This document shows, in pieces, positions 26,310 to 34,645 of a DNA stretch of 56,229 nt. Each line of letters starts with the position of its first letter. Position 1 is the stretch's first letter. The position numbers and the translations under genes were made by a program. Origin of the DNA: Candidatus Ferrigenium bremense (GTDB lineage: Bacteria > Pseudomonadota > Gammaproteobacteria > Burkholderiales > Gallionellaceae). The notes under the pieces are model-generated. The model did not search any database, had not been told where the DNA came from, and saw only the letters and a list, made by a program, of their open reading frames with translations. The stretch lies in NCBI GenBank assembly GCA_019449635.1, contig JAGRPI010000038.1, positions 1 to 56,229 on the forward strand, in the 5' to 3' direction.

Positions 26310-26984
26310 TCATGGCACCAGACGATGATAAATATCCTGCGAGTTGCGGAAAGAGAAGCCCAGCGAAGCATACAAATTTACTGCAGCGGGATTCCCCGCA
26401 GAAATCGAGCTCTTCACTTCGTCATGCCCTGCTGCCAGCAATTCTGCACACACACCGCTCCACCAGTACTTCGAACACCCCTTACTGCGATATTGCTGCG
26501 CCACGGCATGCAGCACGAGTTTACTGCCGTCATGGCCAATGAATCCGGCCAGCGCATCCTGCCAGTACAACCCATACACCTGCTGCGCCTCGAGCAATTG
26601 CTTCAGCCAGTTATCGTAGCGCAGATCCGCGGCAGCCTTGGGCAGATTGAAGTCACGGTGGAAGCGGCCATACGCGAACGCCCCGTGACAGATATCCAGA
26701 GCTTGGCCAGCTACGATGTTCTTGCCGATGGTCGCTTCAGCATGTTGTACGTGACGCAACCGCGCCGAGCTGCAATACGGTTCGATCAGGGTGTCGCAGT
26801 AGTAGAAGCCGTATTCGTGCAGCAGCCGCTTGTCCGCGAGCGGATCGACCTTGATGGTGTGGTGGCCGGCAGTCTGCGCCGCCTGTTGCAATGCCGCTGC
26901 GGAATACTCGAGCAATTCCCAGGTCGGTATACCGAAGACCGCAGTATCCCACGGCGTGGGCTTGAGCAAAGCGGCGCTAGTCAT
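26310..26984 (-). CDS. GNAT acetyltransferase, WecD/RffC-like
   Basis: A 224-residue protein. It starts with a WecD-like cap (PTPWDTAVFGI, as in the LTWENAFFGV start of E. coli WecD), followed by a GNAT fold with GAFAYGRFHRD, a DALAGFIGHDG strand and SAGNPAAVNLYASLGF near the end. WecD acetylates dTDP-Fuc4N using acetyl-CoA; wecE on the other strand makes that substrate. Identity to WecD is modest, so another dTDP-aminosugar acetyltransferase is possible. It overlaps the upstream glycosyltransferase gene by 8 bp. Confidence 0.75.
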   Translation of the reverse strand: MTSAALLKPTPWDTAVFGIPTWELLEYSAAALQQAAQTAGHHTIKVDPLADKRLLHEYGFYYCDTLIEPYCSSARLRHVQHAEATIGKNIVAGQALDICHGAFAYGRFHRDFNLPKAAADLRYDNWLKQLLEAQQVYGLYWQDALAGFIGHDGSKLVLHAVAQQYRSKGCSKYWWSGVCAELLAAGHDEVKSSISAGNPAAVNLYASLGFSFRNSQDIYHRLVP

Positions 26985-27915
26985 CGGAAGTCACGCGTCT
27001 GACGATATACAGCGGGCGTTTCTTGCTTTCGTCGAAAGTCTTGCCCAGATAGATACCGATGATGCCGAGAATCGAGATGATGATACCACCGATGAAATAC
27101 AGCGATACGATCAGGCTGCTCCAGCCCATGATAGGCACGCCATAAATTGTCGACAAAGTAAGAATGAACAGCCCGTAACAAAATGCGAGGAAGGCCATCA
27201 GAAAACCAAAACGTACTGCCAGGCGCAAAGGTTTGTCCGAATAGGCGATGATAGTCTCGGCAGCGAGCTTCCACAGCTTGGCAAAAGTGTATGTGGACTT
27301 GCCTTCGAAGCGGCCGGCGTGCTCCACCTCGATGCTCGCCGTGGGGAATCCCATCCATTGCACCAGGCCGCCGAAAAAACGCAACTGTTCGCGCATGGCA
27401 CACAGGTTCTCCACTACTTTGCGCGACATGATGCGGAAGTTGCCGGTCTGCGCGTCGTACTCGATATCTGCAAGGTAGCTGAACAGCTTGTAGAACAGCC
27501 ACGAGGCGGCACGTTTAAGCAAGGGGTCACGCCGCGCGCCTCGCCGCGCCAGCACGACGTCGTAGCCTTCCTGCGCCTTGGCATACAGACGCGGGATCTC
27601 CTCAGGCTGGTCCTGCAGGTCGCAGTCCATCACCACCACCCAGTCGCCATGACAGTGATCCAGCCCGGCGGTGATGCCGTAATGCTGGCCGAAGTTGCGG
27701 CTGAACTGGATGCCGCGCACACGCGGGTCGGCGGCAGCCAGCTTCTCGATCACCTGCCATGAGTCGTCGCCGCCACAATCTTCGACCAGCACAATTTCAA
27801 AATCCGGCGATATGCTTTCCAGCGCGGCCTCCAGCCGCCGGTACAATTCGTCGAGACAGTTCTCGGCCTTGTAGACCGGAATGACGACTGAGATATGGGG
27901 AACGGAGTGATTCAT
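26977..27915 (-). CDS. GT2 glycosyltransferase, GtrB/ArnC/DPM1-like
   Basis: A 312-residue protein with an N-terminal GT-A domain (VVIPVYKAENCLDEL, LVEDCGGDD, VMDCDLQDQPEE with the metal-binding Asp residues) and two C-terminal helices near residues 230 and 270. This is the undecaprenyl-phosphate sugar synthase layout (GtrB, ArnC). It likely loads a sugar from a nucleotide donor onto undecaprenyl phosphate, for transport by the GtrA-like protein two genes downstream and perhaps use by the GT83 enzyme at 22437-23837. Confidence 0.88.
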   Translation of the reverse strand: MNHSVPHISVVIPVYKAENCLDELYRRLEAALESISPDFEIVLVEDCGGDDSWQVIEKLAAADPRVRGIQFSRNFGQHYGITAGLDHCHGDWVVVMDCDLQDQPEEIPRLYAKAQEGYDVVLARRGARRDPLLKRAASWLFYKLFSYLADIEYDAQTGNFRIMSRKVVENLCAMREQLRFFGGLVQWMGFPTASIEVEHAGRFEGKSTYTFAKLWKLAAETIIAYSDKPLRLAVRFGFLMAFLAFCYGLFILTLSTIYGVPIMGWSSLIVSLYFIGGIIISILGIIGIYLGKTFDESKKRPLYIVRRVTSDD

Positions 27916-27936
27916 CGTTGAGCAGGTAGCAGTGCG

Positions 27937-28797
27937 TTAATCGCGCCTCAAATACACGGCCATGTCATGACCCTTGTTCAGCAGGCCAGCCGAGCCATTC
28001 AACAATTCTCCCGCGATCTTTGCGATGCGATAGAACGGTGCGGCGCAATCGCCTTTCTCGCAGAAGCGCACACCACGGGTGCGCACCGCCGCCACGGAGA
28101 ATCCGCTTTGTCGTGCCAGCGTCGCCAGCGATTCGGGACTAAAAAAGCTGACATGGCCGCCATGTCTGGCGATGCTCAGATACTCCCAGCGCGCGCCCAT
28201 CGCAGCCATGCTCCAGCTCGCGGTGTTGCCGGTGCCGACCAGCAGGATACCCCCCGGGCGCAGGATGCGCTGGCACTCCTTGAGCAACTCCTGCGGCTGC
28301 TGCAAATGCTCGATCACCTCGAACAGGGTGATGGCATCGAACTGCCCGTCTGCATAACCCGCTTCCTGCAGCAACCCCTGGTGCACCTTCAACCCCGCAG
28401 CCTGCGCGGTGGCGGCGGCTTTGGGAGCGGGCTCCACGCCTTCCGCGCAGAATCCCAGCTTGACTGCCGCTTGAAGAAACGCCCCGCTGGAACAGCCTAC
28501 ATCGAGCAGGCGGATTTTCTCGGGAGGTTGCCCGAGCAACCTGGCGATCTGATCGAGAAATTTTTTGCTGCGCCGCAAACGGCCTCCCTCTGAACCCGCC
28601 TTGGGCAACGTGCCCTGCGCATCGTTGAATTCCTGCATCGATTCCCAATAGCGCGCCTCGCTGCACTGGCTGAGCAACTGGCCGCATGCGGTGCAGCGCA
28701 GCAGCGCCCCTTCCGGCAGGACATAGCCGGTTGTTTCCAGCGGCGCGTTGCAGCCTACCGGACAGGTATTCAGATAACGGTTTTCAGGATCGCTCAT
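27937..28797 (-). CDS. SAM-dependent methyltransferase with an N-terminal zinc ribbon (second)
   Basis: A 286-residue protein. CPVGC at 12-16 and CTAC at 35-38 suggest a zinc ribbon. RLLDVGCSSGAFLQAAV is the SAM loop of a class I methyltransferase. FEVIEHLQQPQELL and LRPGGILLVGTGN are typical of glycan-cluster enzymes. The start codon overlaps the stop of the GT4 gene by 4 bp (ATGA), so the two are translationally coupled. Substrate unknown; the operon suggests a sugar residue. Confidence 0.82.
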   Translation of the reverse strand: MSDPENRYLNTCPVGCNAPLETTGYVLPEGALLRCTACGQLLSQCSEARYWESMQEFNDAQGTLPKAGSEGGRLRRSKKFLDQIARLLGQPPEKIRLLDVGCSSGAFLQAAVKLGFCAEGVEPAPKAAATAQAAGLKVHQGLLQEAGYADGQFDAITLFEVIEHLQQPQELLKECQRILRPGGILLVGTGNTASWSMAAMGARWEYLSIARHGGHVSFFSPESLATLARQSGFSVAAVRTRGVRFCEKGDCAAPFYRIAKIAGELLNGSAGLLNKGHDMAVYLRRD

Positions 28798-29843
28798 GTC
28801 GGATTCGTCTCAGGAACTTTGCGGTAAATTGTCTCATACTCTCGCGCCACCTCGGCCCAGCCGCGCACGAATTGCGGCGGCGTGTCGCTGCGGCACAGTT
28901 GTTTTTCGGTTTCCTCCGCCCAGCGTTCGACGGATGCGTCCAGCGGCAGGATCGCGCCGGCGACCGGCATGACCTGTGCGGCAGCCCCGCATACATCGGA
29001 CAATACTACCGGCACGCGTGCGGACATCGCCTCGCTGATGACCATGCCATACGGCTCTGACCTGGCCGGATGCAGCAGCACGTCAAATTCGGCGTAATAA
29101 GACTGCCCGCTCCAGCCCAGCAGGCGATAGCCACCCTGCCAGCCGGCAAACAGATGCCGCACTTCTTCCGCCTGGGGCCCGACTACCCACAATTCGAGTT
29201 CGGGACGGGTGCGGCGCAGCCGCGCAACGATCTCGGCCGCCAGCGGCAGCCCCTTGCGTCGCCATTCCTTGCCGACAAAACCGACCACTCCGCCACCTGC
29301 CGGAACGGTGCGCTGAACGCGCAATTTCCCCGGCTGCACGCCGGGCACGACGGGAACCGTCAACTTGCCGGCCAATTGCGGATAGTAGTGCGCCAGCTGC
29401 TCGCTGATCACTTGCGAATTGGGGACGATGCAATGCGGACTGGTCAATTCGCGCCGTTCCAGATACAGCTGCATCAGCACACGCAGCGACAGCAACCGCC
29501 AGAACGGCTTTTCAAACACGCCGGCAAACGGCGGGCCATGAAAGGTCGTGACGTCATGCACGCTGATGCGCTCGTGGCTGTGGACCAGCCAGTCCGGGTG
29601 CGGATGCGTCTTGAGCCAGCGCGCCGCGCGCCAGCCGAAGCGCAGCAACGACAGCCAGCGCGGCCGCCGGGCGATCTCACCCAGCTCATGGACCGCGATG
29701 TCTGCGGGCTTCTCGGCCAGACAGATTTCGCACAGCACCTCGACCTCATGCCCCAGCCTGCGCAGCTCGTGCGTCAGCTCCCAGACATAACGCTCCATGC
29801 CGCCTACCGGCCCGTAGCGGCGCACCACGTGCAGGATTTTCAA
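28794..29843 (-). CDS. GT4 glycosyltransferase
   Basis: A 349-residue GT-B enzyme. KILHVVRRYGPVGGMERYVW at the N-terminus, FVGKEWRRKGLPLAAEIV mid-protein and LHPARSEPYGMVISEAMSA in the C-terminal donor domain are GT4 features, including the E-x7-E-like retaining motif. It probably adds a hexose or heptose to the LPS core or O-unit. It lies 15 bp after the preceding GT2 gene. Confidence 0.88.
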   Translation of the reverse strand: MKILHVVRRYGPVGGMERYVWELTHELRRLGHEVEVLCEICLAEKPADIAVHELGEIARRPRWLSLLRFGWRAARWLKTHPHPDWLVHSHERISVHDVTTFHGPPFAGVFEKPFWRLLSLRVLMQLYLERRELTSPHCIVPNSQVISEQLAHYYPQLAGKLTVPVVPGVQPGKLRVQRTVPAGGGVVGFVGKEWRRKGLPLAAEIVARLRRTRPELELWVVGPQAEEVRHLFAGWQGGYRLLGWSGQSYYAEFDVLLHPARSEPYGMVISEAMSARVPVVLSDVCGAAAQVMPVAGAILPLDASVERWAEETEKQLCRSDTPPQFVRGWAEVAREYETIYRKVPETNPT

Positions 29844-29858
29844 GAACCCTCCCTCATC

Positions 29859-30734
29859 CTAACCTTCCCCCAGCGGAGGAAGGGACGATCGTCCCACTTC
29901 CTGATGAAGCGGATTGGCAATCCCTTGGTATTGATCCACGCCTTTGACCGCACGGATGTGGGTCGCCTGCAACACCTCCTGAAGGCGCCGGCGGTTTTCC
30001 GCCAGTTGCGAGCGGTCGTTTTCGCGATGCCAGAGATGGAATACCGGCGCATAAAAACGTGCCGATTTGTTTTTGATCCCGGCGCGCAGCAGGCGCACCA
30101 CCAGGTCGGAATCTTCCAGCCCCCAGCCGGTATAGCTTTCATCCAGGCCATTCACCCGCAGCAAATCATCGCGCCACGCCGACAGGTTGCAGGTCTTCGC
30201 CCCCTGCCAGCGCCGCGGCAGCTGCTTGCGCAGCCAAGCCGGAACGGGCAGCCGCAGCAACGGCAGCAGGCGCTCGATCTGCCCGCGCCGGCGCGCCTGC
30301 AGCCAGTCGCGCAGGACCCACAGATGGATCGGCAGCTTGTCGCGCAACACCTGCCCGCTGAACGCCTGCGTCAGCATCAGGCGGTTGCCGGACAGGAACC
30401 AGCCATGCTCCGCCAGCCTGCGGTGGCTGGCGATAAAATCCGGCGGCGGCACGCAGTCGCCATCGATGAAGATGATGTAATCGGCCTGCGTCGCGGCCAG
30501 CGCGCGGTTACGGATCGCGGCGGCGCGAAAGCCCAGGTCTTCCTGCCACACATGCCGTATGGCAAACGGCGCACGCGCCACGTAACCGGCCACCAGCGCG
30601 GCGGTCTCCTGCGTCGAGCCGTCGTCCGCCACGATCACTTCGAAATCCGCGTCGGTCTGCTTCAGGCAGCCTTCCAGCACGGCGGCCAGCGCATCGGGAC
30701 GATTGTAGGTGGTGACCACGATGGCGATGCGCAT
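29859..30734 (-). CDS. GT2 glycosyltransferase with a repeat-derived tail
   Basis: A 291-residue GT-A enzyme. RIAIVVTTYNRPDALAAVL, VADDGSTQE, IFIDGDCVPPPDF (DXD-like) and TGWGLEDSDLVVRLLRAG (catalytic ED region of galactosyltransferase-like GT2) are visible. I chose ATG 30734, 5 bp after GAGAAG; another ATG is at 30737. The last residues, SSLPPLGEG, read through a family B-like element (CTTCCCCCAGCGGAGGAAGG, about 29864-29883), so the C-terminus may be repeat-extended. Confidence 0.87.
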   Translation of the reverse strand: MRIAIVVTTYNRPDALAAVLEGCLKQTDADFEVIVADDGSTQETAALVAGYVARAPFAIRHVWQEDLGFRAAAIRNRALAATQADYIIFIDGDCVPPPDFIASHRRLAEHGWFLSGNRLMLTQAFSGQVLRDKLPIHLWVLRDWLQARRRGQIERLLPLLRLPVPAWLRKQLPRRWQGAKTCNLSAWRDDLLRVNGLDESYTGWGLEDSDLVVRLLRAGIKNKSARFYAPVFHLWHRENDRSQLAENRRRLQEVLQATHIRAVKGVDQYQGIANPLHQEVGRSSLPPLGEG

Positions 30735-31486
30735 CATTTCTTCTCGTTCAGCAGCATCAGCTTGAGGTAACGGTAATAAGTGCCCTCGGCGTTGGATACC
30801 GCCAGCATGAAGCCTTCGCGCCCGTCGAGGAAGCCGCCGCGCAGGATATAAGTGCGCAGGAAACTCCACAGGCCGCGCAGCACCGCGCCGCCCAATGAGG
30901 CGGTCCGCCCGCGCTGCTGCTGCATCGCCGCACCAGCCGATGAATAGTGGTTCACCTTGTGCAGCACCTCCTCGAGATTGTCGAAGGCGTAATGCAGCAG
31001 TTCGCCTTCGAGCTGTCCAACCTCGCCTTCGATCAACAGCCGTTCATGCACCAGATCATCGGAAAAACGTGCCGCACTGCGCTTGAACAGCCGCACGATA
31101 CGATCGGGATGCCAGCCGGAATGGCGCATGAAGCGCCCGCAATAGCTGGACAGACGCGAGATGCGGTAGCCCGAACAGGTGCCATCTTCCTTGCGCAACA
31201 CCGCTTCGATGGCGGCACGCAACTCCGGCGTGACGCGCTCGTCGGCATCGATGGAGAACACCCATTCATTGGTCGCATAGCCCAGGGCGCGGTTCTTCTG
31301 CGCGCCGAACCCCGGCCAGTCATGCTCATGAACCTGCGGCGTGAATTCGCGCGCGATGGCGACGGTATCGTCGGTACTGCCGGAATCCACCACGATGATC
31401 TCGTCCGCCCATGCCACCGACTCCAGGCAGGCGCGCATATGCGCCGCCTCGTTCTTGGTGATGAGGATGACGGAAAGCTTATACAT
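30734..31486 (-). CDS. GT2 glycosyltransferase, WaaE/KdtX-like LPS core enzyme
   Basis: A 250-residue GT-A enzyme starting KLSVILITKNEAAHMRACL. It contains EIIVVDSGSTDDT, DWPGFGAQKNRAL and FSIDADERVTPEL, the characteristic WaaE/KdtX sequence, then SSYCGRFMRHSGWHPD. Members add a beta-linked glucose to the first heptose of the LPS core. Nearby waaA, waaC and an O-antigen ligase support a core role. The stop overlaps the next gene (ATGA). Confidence 0.88.
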   Translation of the reverse strand: MYKLSVILITKNEAAHMRACLESVAWADEIIVVDSGSTDDTVAIAREFTPQVHEHDWPGFGAQKNRALGYATNEWVFSIDADERVTPELRAAIEAVLRKEDGTCSGYRISRLSSYCGRFMRHSGWHPDRIVRLFKRSAARFSDDLVHERLLIEGEVGQLEGELLHYAFDNLEEVLHKVNHYSSAGAAMQQQRGRTASLGGAVLRGLWSFLRTYILRGGFLDGREGFMLAVSNAEGTYYRYLKLMLLNEKK

Positions 31487-32738
31487 TCTTTTTCTCCCGC
31501 CTCATGCCGGCAAACAGCACCGCCGTCATGAACGCGAAGAACAGGCCGTCGGCATGATCCAGCAACGGTGAATTGAACAGGCAGTTGACCAGATAGGCCA
31601 GCACCAGCCCGCGCGAGGCATCCTGCCCGAACGGCGCACCCAGCAGTGGAGCGCAGCGCCATTGCGTATAGAAAAGATACAACAGCAAGGCCAGGCCGAT
31701 CACGCCGGTCTGCACCGTGATCATCAGATATTCGTTGTGCGGGTTGCGTGTCTGCAACACATCCTTGCCCTGTGTCTGCCGCACAAAGGCGTCCGGAAAG
31801 CCGCCGGTGCCCACGCCGAACACGGGATGCTGCCGCACGATTTGCAGCGTGTTGTAATAGAAATCCAGCCGTTGCCCGGTCGAGTTATTTTTACCGTGAT
31901 CCGGTTGCCATGCCTGAAACTCGGATGCCACCAGCCCTACCCGGTCATGCAGGCGCGGCGAAGCCTCATAGGCCGCCACCGCCAACCCCGTCAGCGCCAA
32001 TATCACGGCCATACCCTGCCGCCAACCCCATGCCTTGCCAAGCCCGCGCATATGGCGCGCCAGCGTCGACCAGGCAAACCAGCCCAGCAACACCAGCAGG
32101 ATCACATAGCCGGTCCGCCCCTGCACCATGAACAGCACATTGATCGTCCCCAGCAACGCAAACAGACCCCAGGCTGCCTGCGCCCCTCGTGTAGCGGCAT
32201 CGCGCAGATTGAGCAGTGCGAGAAAGACCGCAAATGCCATCATGTTGTTTTGCGTGATGTGGCTGTGAAAGATGACCGGGTTGGCCGGCATGGCAAAGGT
32301 ATTCATCCAGTGCTGCGCAGGCAGCAGGTTCAGGCCCAACAGGAAGGACAGCAGCAGGGTCAGACCCATAGACGCCAGGAAGGCGTATTGCGCCCTGCGC
32401 CGGATAGCCTCGTCCGGCAGCACCAGCATGAACAACGGGATGAAAGCCAGATCGGCATATTTGCCGAGTATGCCAGCTGCATCGCGCAACGGCGTCGCAC
32501 CGTAAAACATCGCAGCAAACAGCACGGCGAACAGCAGCCACGCGGCACGCGCCGCCGGGTGTTGTGTGGCAATCTGCCACGCTGCGCGCAGATTGAACAA
32601 CGCGCCCAGCAGCAGCACCGCCAGCAGCAGATTATCCAGCGCCACGGAGATCGGCACGGCAAGCCCCAGCAACACCATGCCGATACGCAGCGGCGGAAGG
32701 GCAAAGCGCTGCCAGACAGGAGCAACGGTCAATTTCAC
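31479..32738 (-). CDS. O-antigen ligase family membrane protein (WaaL/Wzy_C)
   Basis: A 419-residue protein with about 11 membrane helices and a large periplasmic loop. The loop holds HPVFGVGTGGFPDAF and RNPHNEYLMITVQTG, with the His needed in WaaL. QGRTGYVILLVL in an earlier helix is also typical. WaaL joins undecaprenyl-linked O-antigen to lipid A-core in the periplasm; Wzy polymerases share the fold. It overlaps both neighbouring genes by a few bases. Confidence 0.87.
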   Translation of the reverse strand: MKLTVAPVWQRFALPPLRIGMVLLGLAVPISVALDNLLLAVLLLGALFNLRAAWQIATQHPAARAAWLLFAVLFAAMFYGATPLRDAAGILGKYADLAFIPLFMLVLPDEAIRRRAQYAFLASMGLTLLLSFLLGLNLLPAQHWMNTFAMPANPVIFHSHITQNNMMAFAVFLALLNLRDAATRGAQAAWGLFALLGTINVLFMVQGRTGYVILLVLLGWFAWSTLARHMRGLGKAWGWRQGMAVILALTGLAVAAYEASPRLHDRVGLVASEFQAWQPDHGKNNSTGQRLDFYYNTLQIVRQHPVFGVGTGGFPDAFVRQTQGKDVLQTRNPHNEYLMITVQTGVIGLALLLYLFYTQWRCAPLLGAPFGQDASRGLVLAYLVNCLFNSPLLDHADGLFFAFMTAVLFAGMRREKKNV

Positions 32739-34645
32739 GGCGCCCTATCCTGCTGATCCTTCGGCGAGCTCAGGACAGGGTACGCTTCGCATGGCTGAGC
32801 CTGCGGATTCGGTTGATATTCCGGCACCCATAGTCGCAACGCGGCGCGCACCTGTTCATCGGGCATGGCCGGGACGGAAGTCCATTCCAGCAATTTTCCC
32901 AGCCATGCCGCATCGGCCTGCCGCGCCTGCGCGATGCGCAGCTTGGGGTGCGGGGTCGGCAGGGTATGCTCACTGTCCGCCAGCAGCTCTTCGTAGAGTT
33001 TCTCGCCGGGGCGCAGGCCGGTGAATTCGATCTTGATCTCCTCCTCGGTAAAGCCGGACAGGCGGATCAGGTCTTGCGCCAGATCGACGATCTTCACCGG
33101 CTCGCCCATATCCAGCACGAAGATCTCGCCGCCCTGCCCCATCAGGCCGGCCTGCAACACCAGTTGCGCCGCCTCGGGAATGGACATGAAATAACGGGTG
33201 ATCTCGGGGTGGGTGACGGTGATCGGCCCGCCCTGTGCGATCTGCTGGCGAAACTTCGGGATCACGCTGCCGGTGCTGCCCAGCACATTGCCGAAGCGCA
33301 CCATCACGAAGCGGGTATTGCCGGCAGGCTGCAATGCCTGGCACACCATCTCGGCCAGGCGTTTGGAAGCGCCCATCACATTGGTCGGGTTGACCGCCTT
33401 GTCGGTGGAGATCATCACGAACTTGCCGACCCCGTGCCGCTGTGCCGCCTGCGCCACCGTCCAGGTGCCCAGCACATTGTTGCGGATCGCCTGCCACGCA
33501 TTGTGCTGCTCCATCAGCGGCACATGCTTGTAGGCCGCCGCGTGGAACAGCGCCACCGGCCGGTATTGCCGCAGGACCTCATCGACCCGCGCCGCGTCGC
33601 GCACATCGCCCACCAGACAGGCAAAATCCAGGACGGGGGCCTGTCCTGAGCCTGACGAAGCGGCCTGCTTCAATTCCTGTTCGATGGTGTACAACGCGAA
33701 TTCGCTCTGTTCGAACAGCACCAGTCTGGCGGGAGCAAAGTGCGCGATCTGGCGGCACAGTTCCGAGCCGATCGAGCCGCCCGCACCGGTCACCATGACC
33801 ACTTTCCCCGTCAGCAGGCCATGCAGCCCGGCATCGTCCAGCACCACCGGATCGCGCCCCAACAGATCGTCCAGTTCGATGGCGCGCAATTGCGACACGG
33901 CCACCTTGCCGCTCATCAGGTCATCGAACGACGGTACCGTGAGTGCTTTGACTTTTGCGACGTTGCACAACTGGATCGCGCGCTTGCGCTGCTGGTGCGA
34001 GCTGGACGGCATGGCGATGATCACCTGCGACACACCGAGCCGCCCTGCCCATTCCGGCAGGCTGTCCAGTCCGCCCAGCACGCGTATGCCGTTCAGCGTG
34101 CGCCCGTGGCGTTCGGTGTTGTCGTCGAGAAACCCCACCAGCCGCCAATCGCTGCTTTTGGCGAGATCTTTTGCGAGGCTTGCCGCCGCATCACCGGCGC
34201 CGAGCACCAATACCGGCTCGCCGTGCAGCTTGATGTCGCCGTACAGCCCCTGCTCTTTCCACATGCGATAGACAAAACGGCTGCCGCCCATCAGCAGGAT
34301 CAGCAGCAACGGGTTGATGACCAGCACCGAGCGCGGCACCACCAGGCCGAGGCGCAACATCCAGAACATCAGCGGGATGGCCGCCGCGGACAGCATGACC
34401 GCCAGAAAAATACGGCGCAGGTCGGTTGTGCTGGCATAGCGCCAGATGCCGCGGTACAGGTTGAAGCGCCAGAAAATGATGACCTGCAGCGGCACGACCC
34501 AAAACAGGGTCTGCCGCAACTCGGCGGCAAAATCGGAAGGCAACTCGAAATTGAAGCGCAACAGGTAGGCGAGGCTCCACGCCAAACCCGCCGCAACGGC
34601 ATCATGCAGCATGGCCAACAGAGCGCGTGCATTGAATCTAGGCAT
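32735..34645 (-). CDS. Membrane-bound nucleotide-sugar 4,6-dehydratase, WbpM/PglF/CapD-like
   Basis: A 636-residue protein. Four N-terminal membrane helices precede a first nucleotide-binding domain (VLVLGAGDAAASLA, residues about 145-158) and a second SDR domain with VTGAGGSIGSELCRQI, HAAAYKHVPLME and STDKAVNPTNVMGASKRLAE, where the usual Tyr is replaced as in this family. It converts UDP-GlcNAc to UDP-4-keto-6-deoxy sugar for QuiNAc or FucNAc. A family A repeat is read in frame at about residues 329-336 (SSGSGQAP region) and another near the C-terminus. The WbpL-like gene upstream overlaps by 8 bp. Confidence 0.92.
   Translation of the reverse strand: MPRFNARALLAMLHDAVAAGLAWSLAYLLRFNFELPSDFAAELRQTLFWVVPLQVIIFWRFNLYRGIWRYASTTDLRRIFLAVMLSAAAIPLMFWMLRLGLVVPRSVLVINPLLLILLMGGSRFVYRMWKEQGLYGDIKLHGEPVLVLGAGDAAASLAKDLAKSSDWRLVGFLDDNTERHGRTLNGIRVLGGLDSLPEWAGRLGVSQVIIAMPSSSHQQRKRAIQLCNVAKVKALTVPSFDDLMSGKVAVSQLRAIELDDLLGRDPVVLDDAGLHGLLTGKVVMVTGAGGSIGSELCRQIAHFAPARLVLFEQSEFALYTIEQELKQAASSGSGQAPVLDFACLVGDVRDAARVDEVLRQYRPVALFHAAAYKHVPLMEQHNAWQAIRNNVLGTWTVAQAAQRHGVGKFVMISTDKAVNPTNVMGASKRLAEMVCQALQPAGNTRFVMVRFGNVLGSTGSVIPKFRQQIAQGGPITVTHPEITRYFMSIPEAAQLVLQAGLMGQGGEIFVLDMGEPVKIVDLAQDLIRLSGFTEEEIKIEFTGLRPGEKLYEELLADSEHTLPTPHPKLRIAQARQADAAWLGKLLEWTSVPAMPDEQVRAALRLWVPEYQPNPQAQPCEAYPVLSSPKDQQDRAP
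32758..32780. repeat. Family A repeat at the 3' end of the WbpM-like gene
   Basis: CCTTCGGCGAGCTCAGGACA followed by GGG is a family A half-element. Read on the minus strand it gives the near-terminal PVLSSPK of the dehydratase. Confidence 0.6.
33638..33661. repeat. Family A repeat in frame inside the WbpM-like gene
   Basis: CTGTCCTGAGCCTGACGAAG followed by CGG is an inverse family A half-element. It adds about eight residues (ASSGSGQA) between EQELKQ and the VGDVRD strand of the SDR domain, where homologues have a short loop. Confidence 0.65.

Noticed and set aside
29070-30770. 566-codon plus-strand frame over two glycosyltransferase genes
   Set aside because: Spans the intergenic gap and lacks domains; the minus-strand genes have full GT motifs and operon spacing.
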